Shown: positions 7,701-17,628 of the stretch, piece by piece | How the letters are laid out: every line of letters starts with the position of its first letter | Position numbering within the stretch: position 1 is the first letter of the stretch | Assembly (NCBI GenBank): GCA_964533705.1 | Contig: CAZHMN010000002.1 | Location: 28,608 to 92,607, forward strand | From: CAZHMN01 sp964533705 | Lineage (GTDB): Bacteria > Electryoneota > B3-LCP | DNA: 64,000 nucleotides | Reading direction: 5' to 3' | Program-made: the position numbers and the translations under genes | Notes under the pieces: model-generated | What the model saw: only the letters and a program-made list of their open reading frames with translations | Told to the model about the DNA's origin: nothing | Databases searched by the model: none

Positions 7701-10700
7701 TTACTTCACCAAAATCAACTTCTGTGATGCGGTGAAGTCGCTTGCTTGCATTCTAAGCAGGTAGATTCCCGAGGGCGCAAAGGACGCATCCCAGATCACA
7801 GCATGTTTACCCGCTGGCATGGGGCCGTTCACGATGGCGGAGACGCTTTGACCCAGCAGATTAAAGACCTCCAGTTTAACCCTTGAATCAACTGGCAGAT
7901 CGAAAGTCAGCGTGGCAGTAGGATTGAAGGGATTGGGGTAAGCTGGGTGAAGGGCAAATTCGTCTGGTATGACGTCCAGCGCTTGGCCCCAGGTGTCTTC
8001 AAACGGCTCGCCATAGTTTTCCCAGCCTATCGTCCAGTTAGTTTCAGGGCCATCGGCTGATTTGGTAAAATTAAAAGTATCCTCATCATAGACGATGCTG
8101 GGGTATACACCAATGTAGGCATGGTAAGTATAGCTACCCCCCGGAGCCCCCGCTGGTACGACTTGAGTGCGATCCCGATTGATGGACCAGGTCGGCAGAA
8201 AAGATACTCCGGTAACGGGGCCCAAGGTCGGACCGTAGATCGTTCCGTTGGGAAGGGTTACGTCGCACCAAATGTCCGCGCTGGCAGAGGAAGAGCTGGA
8301 GTTGCCCACTTCAATATTATAGTCGAAGCTACCCCCGGTACCGGGAATTACGATGGGCGTCCCGTAGGGTGTGAGTGTGATGTAGAGATTCGATCCAGGC
8401 GGCGAATAATCGAAATTGGTGGTGAACAGATACGCTCGACCATTCGCTAAGTGGGCTGCAGCCGGATCATCATAGGTGTTCCAGTAAACCACCTCAATCC
8501 CGTCACTTTGATCCCAATTCTCAATGCCCACCGTTGAATAGGGGATGTCGTCTCCAGGGCCGGAAACCTCGACGATCGTGTGATACTGGAAAAGGATCTC
8601 GCCGTCGCCGGTGATCGTGGGATAGTAATCGGGATCGAAGAGGACAATTTCGAAGACTTCTACCGGGGCTGTACTCCATCCATTATAATTCTTTACCCTC
8701 GACCATTCGATGATAAGGCGATGGTTGCTCGCGTCGTGATAGGCGTAAATGTACCCGCTACTCCAGGTAATCAGATCATCCCAGAAAGCGGCGACCATAC
8801 CGTCAGGGCCGATGCATGAGGGAATGGGGTAGTTGCGAAAGTCAGTGTAGGAATTGTCCGCATTCATGGCGATCCAGCCATTGCTGCAGACGGTTATATC
8901 GTCAACGTCCTGACCGTAGTAACGGAAGGTAAAGGGGAGTTGCACGTTCACCGAGGCATCCTGGTTCTCACCTGAATCGTAAATGGACAGTTGCACCCCT
9001 GATCCCCCGTGATTAGGATCGATTTCGATCCAATTGTAGGTTGGGGCCTGGGCGTAATTCAGATCCGTATTGTCGAAGCAATAGTAGCCGTATTCATCGG
9101 GGCCTTGTGGATCGGCAGTGCTCTTCGCTCCAATGGAGACGGCTATTGTATCCCTCTGAGTCGCTCCCGTAGAACTGGTGAAATCAACGATCAACTTCGC
9201 CTGATGCCCTGGTGCTACGTTGACTGCGGCGGCCAGGTTAAAGGGATCGCTGCTGCAGGTAACTATTGAGCCGACATTGACGGTTCCGAAACTGGCCGAA
9301 TTGTCATTCACCGTTACATAAGGGTCCAGTGAAGTGATCGTCGCCGTCAGGGCAGTGGCATCTTTGCCTCCGTTATTTGAGATGGTCAGAAAAAAATCGG
9401 TCGTCTGGCCCACTGCCAGCAGCGTATCTCCTCCTGAAGTCGTCGCTTCTCGGATGCTAATATCATAAGAAACAACCTGAAGGTCCAGAGTCCCAACCCA
9501 AGAGCCCTGGCTGGAATTGGTGATCAAATCGAGGTGAATGGCATGTCCATCAGGGCAATCCGAGGCAACGGTTAAATCGAAATCATCGTAGCTATTGGCC
9601 GTAGCGCCCGGAGCCAGATTTGGAAAGGTCTCGTAATTATCGCTAAGCGTTACGTAATCGTCTGATTCCGTAGCGGTTACAGAGACGCTCGTCGCAGTCG
9701 TTGAGGTTCCATAATTTTTAAAGACCAGAGGAATCTCGACCGTTTCGGTCGGATTAATGAAGCCATCGTCATCCCCGGAACTGCTGCCGTTCTCATCGTC
9801 GTCAATGGAATGGTCGAAGTAGCCAACAGCCACCGCCTCTTGGATGATGTCCAGGGAATCAACGATGGGATAGAAATTGTTCTTGGTTATAGTTATTTTC
9901 ATATTTCCCGGCGAGAGGGTGTTCACAGGCAGTGTAATCTGGCCGTTTGCATCGGTCAAGCCCACTTCGTGTATTTCACCTACCTTATAATAACAAACGA
10001 GAGCATCTTCTAAAGGCCCTCCTCCGATTTCGTTGATTGTGAGAGCCAGAGCATTTTCACCATACGTCATTGAGGGGGGGATGTCACAGCTCATGTAGCG
10101 GATGGCGGCATTGAAAATGTCCACACCTGGGTCACCGGCCAGAGCGGCATATTCGGAGAAATCCGCAACGCTGTATGGATCATGCGTGATGAAAGCATTA
10201 TACAGTTCCAACTTTCCCCTATTCAAAGCGTTGCCTGCCTCGGTCAGCCCGTCTTCAAAGATGCCCGCGAAAATCCCCATGTCAATGGTGTTGTTCTGCC
10301 GGGTATGAGTATTCAATGTGGCCGTGCCCACAGAGGCGATGGCGCCTTTTGGCACTGTGCTGGTGCCTACAGCAACGAAATGCTCCATGAAGGATTCTGA
10401 TCCCGCAAAACCCCCCGTACCGCATGTAATGGTGACGACGAAGGGCATCATAAATCCATTGGTCAGATTATCTATGCTGCTGACATAGAAGTTCTGCATT
10501 TCATAGCAGCCTCGATAGTTATAGAGACTGATGCCGTCATTGATAGCACCGTTGGTGGTGCTGGCTACGGATCCGCCCATCCAGTACCAGAAGGTATCAA
10601 CACGGGTGAATTCATTCTCAATCATTCGAGTTTTTATCCAGCGGTTTGCCTGCACCGTCGAAATACCCGAAGAACCGTTTCCTGCGATAACGCAGCCCTG

Positions 10701-11840
10701 ATGATACCAATCGTCATGGGCGGTATAGGGCGTCATTTCATACCAGAGCACTTTGTTGCGCATGGCAATCGCTTCTGTAACATTATCAGCGGGGATACGG
10801 CCGAGAGCGACGTCAGCTAGGGCGTCGCCGCCATCCAGTTGAGAGTAGGGATGATCTATCTGGTCGCTGGGCCACCATCCCGTCGTCCAGCCGGGGAGGG
10901 CATAACTGTCGTCAACATCCCCGAATAGCAGGACGAATTCCGGTGGAATATCCCAGTTATTATATGCGTTTTGAATGATACTCTTGATCGTATTGTTGCT
11001 CGCTCCCGGGGAAAACGTTTCAATGGCAACTTCATGACCCTTGCGTGTTTTCCAATCCACCAGCGGTGGTAGAATGTTATTCACTAAATTAGCGTCATTT
11101 TCGCATACGATGAGATAAGAACCCACCGGCACAATGTCCAAATCGAGCAGATCGTAATTAATGACGCTGCTTCGCATCAGTTTTGCCCAGGATCTGGAAA
11201 TTGGACGCATGGGACGTTCGGGCACGTTGCGCAGGTCGGTTCCTTCAAAGTAAACCGTAACCTTAAAGCGGTGTGCTATGCGTAAGTCCTCGGTAACAGG
11301 ATTATAACGAACTGGGTTCATCCTGATCGGGACTAATCTAAGACCCCTCATTATAGCGGGACTGCCGGTCATAACCTCGTCATCGGGATAATAGGCATCT
11401 CGCGAATAAGAGCTCATATCGAAGCGGACGGGCTGTTTATTCCTGACTAAATCTTCAGGGTCGTCGCCCTGAGCCGGCATGAGTTCGATATTATGCAAGG
11501 TAGTCACTTCAAGAGCCTCAAACTCAGCTCTGACGCCGGCCGACGCCGGGATGGCCAGCAGTCTGGTAAAATGCGGAACTTCCGGAGCTCCGATTTCATA
11601 TTCATAGCCTCCGCCGGGGATTTCCACGCGATCCCAGATTCGGCCTTCTAACGTGCCTTCCAAAAGCTCTACACCTGGCAGCCGAACTTCAAATTGCACC
11701 CGATCCGGACTGTGCTGTAAAATGTCTACCCGGGGTTGTTCTTCCAAAACATCCGTACGCAGGGGCAGATAACCGGCAAATGCAAGACTGGCTCCCAGTG
11801 CAATGCCCAAAAAGCTGTTCAAGATGAACCGTTTCCTCAT
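7701..11840 (-). CDS. Gingipain-like (peptidase C25) exported protein with T9SS C-terminal domain
   Basis: A 1379-residue exported protein. The frame is open to 11933, but the ATG at 11840 is chosen because GGAGG precedes it by 8 bases and it begins the signal peptide MRKRFILNSFLGIALGASLA. A C25 propeptide-like region follows, then a gingipain-like catalytic domain with LIVCENDANLVNNILPPLV and VVTITCGTGGF. Where gingipains carry the catalytic His (typically NYxGHG), this protein reads NYRGCYEM, so the dyad looks incomplete. Ig-like repeats, one nidogen-like beta domain (GPDEYGYYCFDNTD; GWIAMN; AAFWDDL) and a C-terminal sorting domain (HPAYPNPFNPTATL, ending KLILVK) complete it. The divergent gene at 12305 is a clear paralogue. 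Protease activity is uncertain; surface attachment or secretion by T9SS is likely. Confidence 0.85.
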   Translation of the reverse strand: MRKRFILNSFLGIALGASLAFAGYLPLRTDVLEEQPRVDILQHSPDRVQFEVRLPGVELLEGTLEGRIWDRVEIPGGGYEYEIGAPEVPHFTRLLAIPASAGVRAEFEALEVTTLHNIELMPAQGDDPEDLVRNKQPVRFDMSSYSRDAYYPDDEVMTGSPAIMRGLRLVPIRMNPVRYNPVTEDLRIAHRFKVTVYFEGTDLRNVPERPMRPISRSWAKLMRSSVINYDLLDLDIVPVGSYLIVCENDANLVNNILPPLVDWKTRKGHEVAIETFSPGASNNTIKSIIQNAYNNWDIPPEFVLLFGDVDDSYALPGWTTGWWPSDQIDHPYSQLDGGDALADVALGRIPADNVTEAIAMRNKVLWYEMTPYTAHDDWYHQGCVIAGNGSSGISTVQANRWIKTRMIENEFTRVDTFWYWMGGSVASTTNGAINDGISLYNYRGCYEMQNFYVSSIDNLTNGFMMPFVVTITCGTGGFAGSESFMEHFVAVGTSTVPKGAIASVGTATLNTHTRQNNTIDMGIFAGIFEDGLTEAGNALNRGKLELYNAFITHDPYSVADFSEYAALAGDPGVDIFNAAIRYMSCDIPPSMTYGENALALTINEIGGGPLEDALVCYYKVGEIHEVGLTDANGQITLPVNTLSPGNMKITITKNNFYPIVDSLDIIQEAVAVGYFDHSIDDDENGSSSGDDDGFINPTETVEIPLVFKNYGTSTTATSVSVTATESDDYVTLSDNYETFPNLAPGATANSYDDFDLTVASDCPDGHAIHLDLITNSSQGSWVGTLDLQVVSYDISIREATTSGGDTLLAVGQTTDFFLTISNNGGKDATALTATITSLDPYVTVNDNSASFGTVNVGSIVTCSSDPFNLAAAVNVAPGHQAKLIVDFTSSTGATQRDTIAVSIGAKSTADPQGPDEYGYYCFDNTDLNYAQAPTYNWIEIDPNHGGSGVQLSIYDSGENQDASVNVQLPFTFRYYGQDVDDITVCSNGWIAMNADNSYTDFRNYPIPSCIGPDGMVAAFWDDLITWSSGYIYAYHDASNHRLIIEWSRVKNYNGWSTAPVEVFEIVLFDPDYYPTITGDGEILFQYHTIVEVSGPGDDIPYSTVGIENWDQSDGIEVVYWNTYDDPAAAHLANGRAYLFTTNFDYSPPGSNLYITLTPYGTPIVIPGTGGSFDYNIEVGNSSSSSASADIWCDVTLPNGTIYGPTLGPVTGVSFLPTWSINRDRTQVVPAGAPGGSYTYHAYIGVYPSIVYDEDTFNFTKSADGPETNWTIGWENYGEPFEDTWGQALDVIPDEFALHPAYPNPFNPTATLTFDLPVDSRVKLEVFNLLGQSVSAIVNGPMPAGKHAVIWDASFAPSGIYLLRMQASDFTASQKLILVK

Positions 11841-11988
11841 TGATGTGCCCTCCATCATTTCGAAGCTGCCGGGGTAAAATGAGAAACCGCGAACTGTGCG
11901 TCCGCGGCACTGATCTTTTCCCATCAGGCTCAAACGCTTCCCGCAACAGTATGATTAATTCCCATGCAATGGGTAATTGCGTCATTTT

Positions 11989-12017
11989 AATATAAAAAGA
12001 ATTCTCCAAAAATGCAA
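11989..12017 (-). promoter_or_regulatory. Sigma-70-type promoter for the left C25 paralogue
   Basis: Minus strand TTGCAT (12017-12012), 17-base spacer, TATATT (11994-11989). Confidence 0.55.
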
Positions 12018-12147
12018 GCAGTTTTTCCAATTGGCAATCAGAGAGCGGCTTCAGAAGATAAACGACTTCATATTCATGCAATATAATTTAGAAAAATCCA
12101 GCTTATGTTGTCCACTGACAGAATTTTTACTTTTTATATTGCGCTTA

Positions 12148-12176
12148 TTGACTTGAGCGAAAATTTTGATTATATT
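12148..12176 (+). promoter_or_regulatory. Sigma-70-type promoter for the right C25 paralogue
   Basis: TTGACT (12148-12153), 17-base spacer, TATATT (12171-12176): five of six consensus bases in each hexamer. Confidence 0.7.
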
Positions 12177-12304
12177 AATTAGGACGTCTTGGTTAAGATG
12201 CCAGTTCAAACCAACTTCAGAAAATTTAATCAGAGACGTTATTTTTCTATTTATATAGACTAAATCTGGATTAATCCGCACAACATAGCACAAGGAGACG
12301 AAGA

Positions 12305-15300
12305 ATGAGACTTGGGAAGAAATTTTTTATCGCTTGCATTCTCGGACTCTGGTCTGCCGCAGCATATGCTGGAACGGTGAACTTGCGCGGCGACGTCCCC
12401 GAAGATACCCCCAGGATTGACGTGATACGACATGATGCCGAGCGGATTGAATTTGAAGTCCGCATACCGGTCGTGAATGTCCTGCAAAGCACCCTCGACG
12501 GAAAAGTCTGGGATCGCGTGGAAATCCCCGGCGGCGGAAGCGGCTACGAAATCGGTGCTCCGGAAATCCCGCATTTCTCTCGTTTAATTGCCATTCCGGC
12601 AACGTCAGCCGTTCAGGCGGAATTTAAGACCCTGGAAACGACGATCTTGCCTGATATCGAACTGATTCCCGCCCAGGAGGTTGATCCCGAAGATTTGGCG
12701 CAGAATCCCCGGATTGATCAGTACGATCAAGAGGTCTATTCAACGGATGCTTTTTACCCGTCTATAGACGTAATAACTGGCGATCCATCGTTGCTCAGGG
12801 GTCTTCGAGTCATACCCGTGCGCATGCACCCGGTTCAATACAATCCCGTTACGAAGGAAATGCGCATCATACACCGTTTCTGCATTACCGTTCGGTTCGA
12901 GGGGACTGATCTGCGCAACGCCTCAAGTCGTCCCATGCGCCCCGTTTCCCGATCGTGGGCCAGATTGATGCGTCCCCTGATTCTCAACTACGACGAACTC
13001 GGTCTGGACGAAGTACCCGTCGGATCCTACCTTATAGTATGCGAAAATGATGCCAATTTGGTTAATAATCTGCTCTCTCCACTGATCGACTGGAAGACAC
13101 GCAAAGGGCACGTCGTCGAAGTAGAAACCTTCTCGCCGGGATCGTCCAACTCGACGATTAAGAGCATCATTCAGAACGCTTACAACACCTGGGAAATTCC
13201 TCCTGAATTCGTTCTGCTTGTCGGCGATACGAATGGTAATTATACACTACCCGGTTGGTCGCCCAGCGGCATTGATCATCCGTATTCTCAATTGGACGGT
13301 ACTGACATCTTAGCCGACGTCGCTATCGGCCGGCTGCCCGTTGAGAACGCCACCGAGGTTATGGCTCAGACGAATAAGGTGCTCTGGTATGAAAAAATGC
13401 CCTACATCGCAAATATGAGCTGGTATCACCAGGGTTGCCTTGTGGCTGGATCGAGTTATTCAGGAATTTCCACCATCCAGACCAACCGCTGGATAAAAAC
13501 GCGCATGATCTGGAACGAGTACACCCGGATCGATACGTTCTGGTACAACATGGGCACAAGCTCGGTCAACACAACGATCGTCAACGCCATCAATGCAGGA
13601 GTGTCCTTCGTTAACTACCGCGGCTGGATTGGTATGGAGAATTTCTCCCTCAGCAGCATTGAAGGACTGGTCAACGGATACATGTTGCCGTTCGTAACGA
13701 CACTAACGTGCGGTACGGGTGGATTCGACGGATCCACCGAATCATTCATGGAACACTTCGTTACCGTGGGAACGCCCTCGCTACCCAAGGCAGCAGTGGG
13801 CTGTATTGGCACAGCCACAAGTAGTACACATACCCGCTTTAACAATACCGTGGATTATGGAATCTACGCAGGTATTTTCGACGAAGGTCTTACTCAAGCC
13901 GGCAATGCTCTTAACCGCGGTAAACTTGAACTCTACAACGCTTATCAAATCGTTGAACCCAGCCAGGTGGTGAACTATAGCAAATGGAATGCTCTGGCTG
14001 GCGATCCGGGATTGGAGCTGTTTACCGGAGCCATCCGGTTTATGGAATGCAGTGTTCCCAGTACCATAACCTGGGGTGAAAACACTCTGAGTCTAACTGT
14101 GAACCAGTCAGGAGTGGGTCCCCTGGAGGACGCTCTGGTTTGTCTCTACAAGAGTGGCGAGCTTCACGAAGTCGGAACGACGGACATAAACGGTCAGGTT
14201 ACGCTTCCGCTGAACGTTTCATCCACCGGGAACGTCAAGGTTACCGTCACCAAGCATAACTTCTATCCCATCGTGGATTCCTTGGACGTAGTGCAAAGCA
14301 ACGTTGCGGTCGGTTATTACGATCACAGCATTGATGATGATGCCAACGGAAGCAGCAACGGCGATGGTGATGGGACGATCAATCCCGGCGAAACGGTAGA
14401 AATTCCGATGGTGGCGAAAAACTACGGCTCCACAACCACCGCGACCGGGATCAGCATGACTGCCTCGTTATCGGACGGTTTCGCTACCCTGGGGGACGCG
14501 TATGAAACCTTTCCCAACCTCTCTCCCGGCGCGACCGGGACCAGTGCTGATGATTTTGACCTGACCATTGCTTCGGATTGTCCCCATGGACACGTCGTGC
14601 ATTTGGATTTGTTAACCCAGACTGACCAGGGCTCCTGGGATGGACAACTCGACCTGGAAGTCGTTTCTTACGACATGCTCACTACCTCTGCCGTTGCCGT
14701 CGGCAGCGATACCCTGCTTTCCCCCGGAGAAACTTCAGACTTCATCTTGACCGTTCAGAACGATGGTGGTAAGACTGCAACTTCGCTGGCGGCGACTCTA
14801 ACCTCATTAAATCCGTACGTCACTGTGAATGACGATTATGCCGAATTCGGGACTGTGGGCATTGGTGCAAGCGCGACATGTACCTCCAATCCATTTAACC
14901 TTTCCGCCAATATCGGAACTCCGAATGGTCAAATGGCTGATTTAGAGGTTACCTTCACGGACGAATGGGGGGCCATTCAAACGGATACGATTACCATCGT
15001 TTTGGGGACAAAAACGTCATTGGATCCGCAGGGGCCGGACGAATACGGGTATTACTGCTTTGACAATACCGATGTGGCTTATCCGCAAGCTCCTGTCTAC
15101 GCCTGGGTGGAAATTGATCCCGCATACGGAGGAAACGGTACGCAGTTGAACATCAATGATCCCGGAGAAAATCAGGACGCCTCCCTCAATGTGGGATTGC
15201 CATTTACTTTCAGGTATTACGGCGAAGACGTCAACATGATCACGGTCTGTTCCAACGGCTGGATCTCCATGTGGCCCAACAACTCTTTCACTGATTTCCG

Positions 15301-17374
15301 CAACTACCCTATCCCTTCCAGTGTGGGACCGAATGGATTGGTGGCAGCCTTCTGGGACGATCTAATCACTTGGTCCGGTGGACACGTTTTTATGCGCTAT
15401 GACATCAGCAATCACCGATTCATCATCGAATGGTCGCGCTTAAAAGTGCTTCACTCCCCTCAACCCCAGGAGGTTTTCGAGATCATCCTGCTGGATCCGG
15501 TCTATTACCCGACACCGACTGGCGACGGTGAGATCATTTTCCAGTACCACACGGTTGTCGAAGTGCAGGGCCCCACGAGTTACGGCGGGGACAACACCTA
15601 TTCCACGGTTGGCATCGAACGGCCGGACAAGCAGGATGGCATCGAGGTGGTTTACTCGAATATTTATGGTGATCCAGCGACCGCTCACCTGGAAAACGGC
15701 AGGGCTTACCTTTTTACCACTAATTTCGAGCTGAGCGGAGATCCGCCGGTCATCGGAGTCAGTCCCTCATCCTTAACTATTAATGTTCCCGAAGGGGGCA
15801 CTGGGTCTGAACAGTTGACCATCTCCAATACCGGCGGACTGTACCTGATTTACAGCACCACCGTTACACTGAGCGATCAACTTTCCGGTATCATATCCGG
15901 TAGCCCCGCGCGTTTGGACGGTTCAGGCGGACCTGACAATTACGGTTACACTTGGATAGATTCAGACGAACCGGGCGGCCCCGACTATAACTGGATTGAC
16001 ATTTCCGGAATCGGCACGCAGCTCTCTTTCGAGCACAATGATTCCACCACTGCCGAAATACCCATCGGGTTCAACTTCCCCTTCTACGGCGAAATGCGCG
16101 ATGAATTCATCGCTTCCGCCAATGGTTGGATCAGCTTCTCATCGCACAACGGCGCGTGGAGCAATATATCTATCCCCAACCCTGAAGCGCCCCTGGACTT
16201 GATTTCACCCTTCTGGGATGACCTGGATCCGCTGCAACCCGGCGCCTCGGTTCGTTATTGGACGAACAACGAGGACAGCTTAGTCGTGAGTTTCCTTGAG
16301 GTTCCCCACTGGGGTAGCAGCATAACGGGGACTTACACCTTCCAAATGATTCTGACTGCTGACGGACACATAACATTCCAATATCAGACGCTGACGGGAA
16401 ACTACCAATCCTGCACGGTAGGTATTCAAAATGGGACGGGTACGGATGGCCTATTGGTGGCCTTTAATCAAGCCTATCTCCATGACAATCTGGCAATACA
16501 CTTCTATCATCCGTTTCTGCAGGTGGATCCAGCAAGCGGTGTTGTTGCACCGGATTACAGCAACGATGTAAACGTTACCGCCTACGGTTATGGAATGGAG
16601 CCTGGCTTGTATGAAGCCACACTGGGAATTGACTGCAACGATCCAGAAACGCCACATGTGGATGTTCCCATCACCATCAACATCGGCGGAGTGGCCCCGC
16701 CTCCCATCGAAGTGACGATGGTACCGGACGATCCCCCAATTACCATTCCGGCCGGGGGAGGCAATTTCGGCTACACGGCGGGATTAGAAAACGTCAGCGG
16801 CATGACTCAGCAGGTGGATTTCTGGATTATGGCCGATCTGCCCAACGGCACGCCATACGGGCCGATCCTGCTGCGAACCGGCCTGACGCTGGGTTCAGGT
16901 GTTAGTTTAACACGGGATTTGAGTCAGACCGTGCCAGGGGGCGCTCCTGCGGGTGAGTACTACTATTACGGCAACGCCGGTTACTACCCCGATTCCGTCA
17001 TGGCCACCGCTGGTTTTAACTTCACGAAGGAGGCCGGTGCGGGAGATGGTCAAGGCCTCGATGGCTGGGATATTTATGGTTGGGACGAGGAAAACACTCC
17101 GGAGATTCCCGATGAATTCGCTTTCAAGGGCTGCCACCCCAATCCCTTCAATCCCGTCACGGAGGTTCTCTTCGCTCTGCCGCAGTCCGCCAGCGTACAA
17201 GTCAGGATCTTCGACGTGTTGGGGCGGCAGGTGGCCAGTTTGCAAGATGGCATGATGGAAGCTGGAAACCACGCCCTCAGGTGGGATGCGAGAAACCTGG
17301 CTTCAGGCGTGTATTTCCTAAATTTCCAATCGGGTAAATTCATTGCCACTGAGAAGCTACTTCTGCTGAAATAA
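12305..17374 (+). CDS. Gingipain-like (peptidase C25) exported protein, longer paralogue, T9SS C-terminal domain
   Basis: A 1689-residue exported protein, paralogous to the divergent gene on its left along most of its length. Signal peptide about 1-22 (LGKKFFIACILGLWSAAAYA), C25 propeptide-like region about 30-240, catalytic-like domain about 250-640 with LIVCENDANLVNNLLSPLI and LTCGTGGF (Cys469). The position 28 residues before that Cys, where a gingipain His would be expected, is Trp441 (NYRGWIG). Ig-like repeats follow, then a nidogen-like beta domain near 905 and a second related copy near 1209-1400 that the left paralogue lacks. The C-terminus is a T9SS/FlgD-like domain (CHPNPFNPVTEV, ending KLLLLK). 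AAGGAG lies 8 bases before the ATG. It may be a protease, a pseudoprotease or an adhesin. Confidence 0.85.
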   Translation: MRLGKKFFIACILGLWSAAAYAGTVNLRGDVPEDTPRIDVIRHDAERIEFEVRIPVVNVLQSTLDGKVWDRVEIPGGGSGYEIGAPEIPHFSRLIAIPATSAVQAEFKTLETTILPDIELIPAQEVDPEDLAQNPRIDQYDQEVYSTDAFYPSIDVITGDPSLLRGLRVIPVRMHPVQYNPVTKEMRIIHRFCITVRFEGTDLRNASSRPMRPVSRSWARLMRPLILNYDELGLDEVPVGSYLIVCENDANLVNNLLSPLIDWKTRKGHVVEVETFSPGSSNSTIKSIIQNAYNTWEIPPEFVLLVGDTNGNYTLPGWSPSGIDHPYSQLDGTDILADVAIGRLPVENATEVMAQTNKVLWYEKMPYIANMSWYHQGCLVAGSSYSGISTIQTNRWIKTRMIWNEYTRIDTFWYNMGTSSVNTTIVNAINAGVSFVNYRGWIGMENFSLSSIEGLVNGYMLPFVTTLTCGTGGFDGSTESFMEHFVTVGTPSLPKAAVGCIGTATSSTHTRFNNTVDYGIYAGIFDEGLTQAGNALNRGKLELYNAYQIVEPSQVVNYSKWNALAGDPGLELFTGAIRFMECSVPSTITWGENTLSLTVNQSGVGPLEDALVCLYKSGELHEVGTTDINGQVTLPLNVSSTGNVKVTVTKHNFYPIVDSLDVVQSNVAVGYYDHSIDDDANGSSNGDGDGTINPGETVEIPMVAKNYGSTTTATGISMTASLSDGFATLGDAYETFPNLSPGATGTSADDFDLTIASDCPHGHVVHLDLLTQTDQGSWDGQLDLEVVSYDMLTTSAVAVGSDTLLSPGETSDFILTVQNDGGKTATSLAATLTSLNPYVTVNDDYAEFGTVGIGASATCTSNPFNLSANIGTPNGQMADLEVTFTDEWGAIQTDTITIVLGTKTSLDPQGPDEYGYYCFDNTDVAYPQAPVYAWVEIDPAYGGNGTQLNINDPGENQDASLNVGLPFTFRYYGEDVNMITVCSNGWISMWPNNSFTDFRNYPIPSSVGPNGLVAAFWDDLITWSGGHVFMRYDISNHRFIIEWSRLKVLHSPQPQEVFEIILLDPVYYPTPTGDGEIIFQYHTVVEVQGPTSYGGDNTYSTVGIERPDKQDGIEVVYSNIYGDPATAHLENGRAYLFTTNFELSGDPPVIGVSPSSLTINVPEGGTGSEQLTISNTGGLYLIYSTTVTLSDQLSGIISGSPARLDGSGGPDNYGYTWIDSDEPGGPDYNWIDISGIGTQLSFEHNDSTTAEIPIGFNFPFYGEMRDEFIASANGWISFSSHNGAWSNISIPNPEAPLDLISPFWDDLDPLQPGASVRYWTNNEDSLVVSFLEVPHWGSSITGTYTFQMILTADGHITFQYQTLTGNYQSCTVGIQNGTGTDGLLVAFNQAYLHDNLAIHFYHPFLQVDPASGVVAPDYSNDVNVTAYGYGMEPGLYEATLGIDCNDPETPHVDVPITINIGGVAPPPIEVTMVPDDPPITIPAGGGNFGYTAGLENVSGMTQQVDFWIMADLPNGTPYGPILLRTGLTLGSGVSLTRDLSQTVPGGAPAGEYYYYGNAGYYPDSVMATAGFNFTKEAGAGDGQGLDGWDIYGWDEENTPEIPDEFAFKGCHPNPFNPVTEVLFALPQSASVQVRIFDVLGRQVASLQDGMMEAGNHALRWDARNLASGVYFLNFQSGKFIATEKLLLLK

Positions 17375-17390
17375 TTGCGGATACTTCCAT

Positions 17391-17421
17391 AAAAAGGCGA
17401 CCTTCAACGGCCGCCTTTTTT
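17391..17421 (+). terminator. Rho-independent terminator after the right C25 paralogue
   Basis: AAAAAGGCG (17391-17399) pairs with CGCCTTTTT (17412-17420), extended by partial inner pairing, and ends in a T-run. Confidence 0.85.
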
Positions 17422-17501
17422 GTTGGGTGTCAACTCTTGATCCACTTCATAGACTACAGGATCGAAAACGCGGATGGAAAGAATAGTTTTGTCGGTAGTG
17501 C

Positions 17502-17530
17502 TTGACATCACGGTTTATGTTTATTATAAT
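17502..17530 (+). promoter_or_regulatory. Perfect sigma-70 consensus promoter
   Basis: TTGACA (17502-17507), exactly 17 bases, TATAAT (17525-17530). It sits about 100 bases before the first gene of the T9SS-cargo/TonB/PorV operon and should be strong and constitutive unless repressed. Confidence 0.9.
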
Positions 17531-17628
17531 ATCACACCTGTTTTTCAAACCGCTCATTAGCTTGCCGAATGGACTTCTTCTTCTAATTTGCATTTCATCA
17601 AACCAAATTATACATGAGGTATAATACC

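Larger units (their letters stand above)
11841..12304. other. Divergent promoter region between the two C25 paralogues
   Basis: About 460 AT-rich bases. It holds the minus promoter TTGCAT-N17-TATATT (11989-12017), leaving a leader of roughly 140 bases for the left gene, and the plus promoter TTGACT-N17-TATATT (12148-12176), leaving about 120 bases for the right gene. No gene is supported here; the upstream 31 codons of the longer left frame overlap the leader and lack a ribosome site. Confidence 0.7.

Noticed and set aside
11841..11933. N-terminal 31-residue extension of the left C25 protein
   Set aside because: It places residues before a clear signal peptide and has no ribosome site, whereas the ATG at 11840 has GGAGG at good spacing.
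12017..12035. Sigma-54-like site on the minus strand (TTGGAAAAACTGCTTGCA)
   Set aside because: The GG and GC are 11 bases apart instead of the strictly required 10; a sigma-70-type pair fits the same region.
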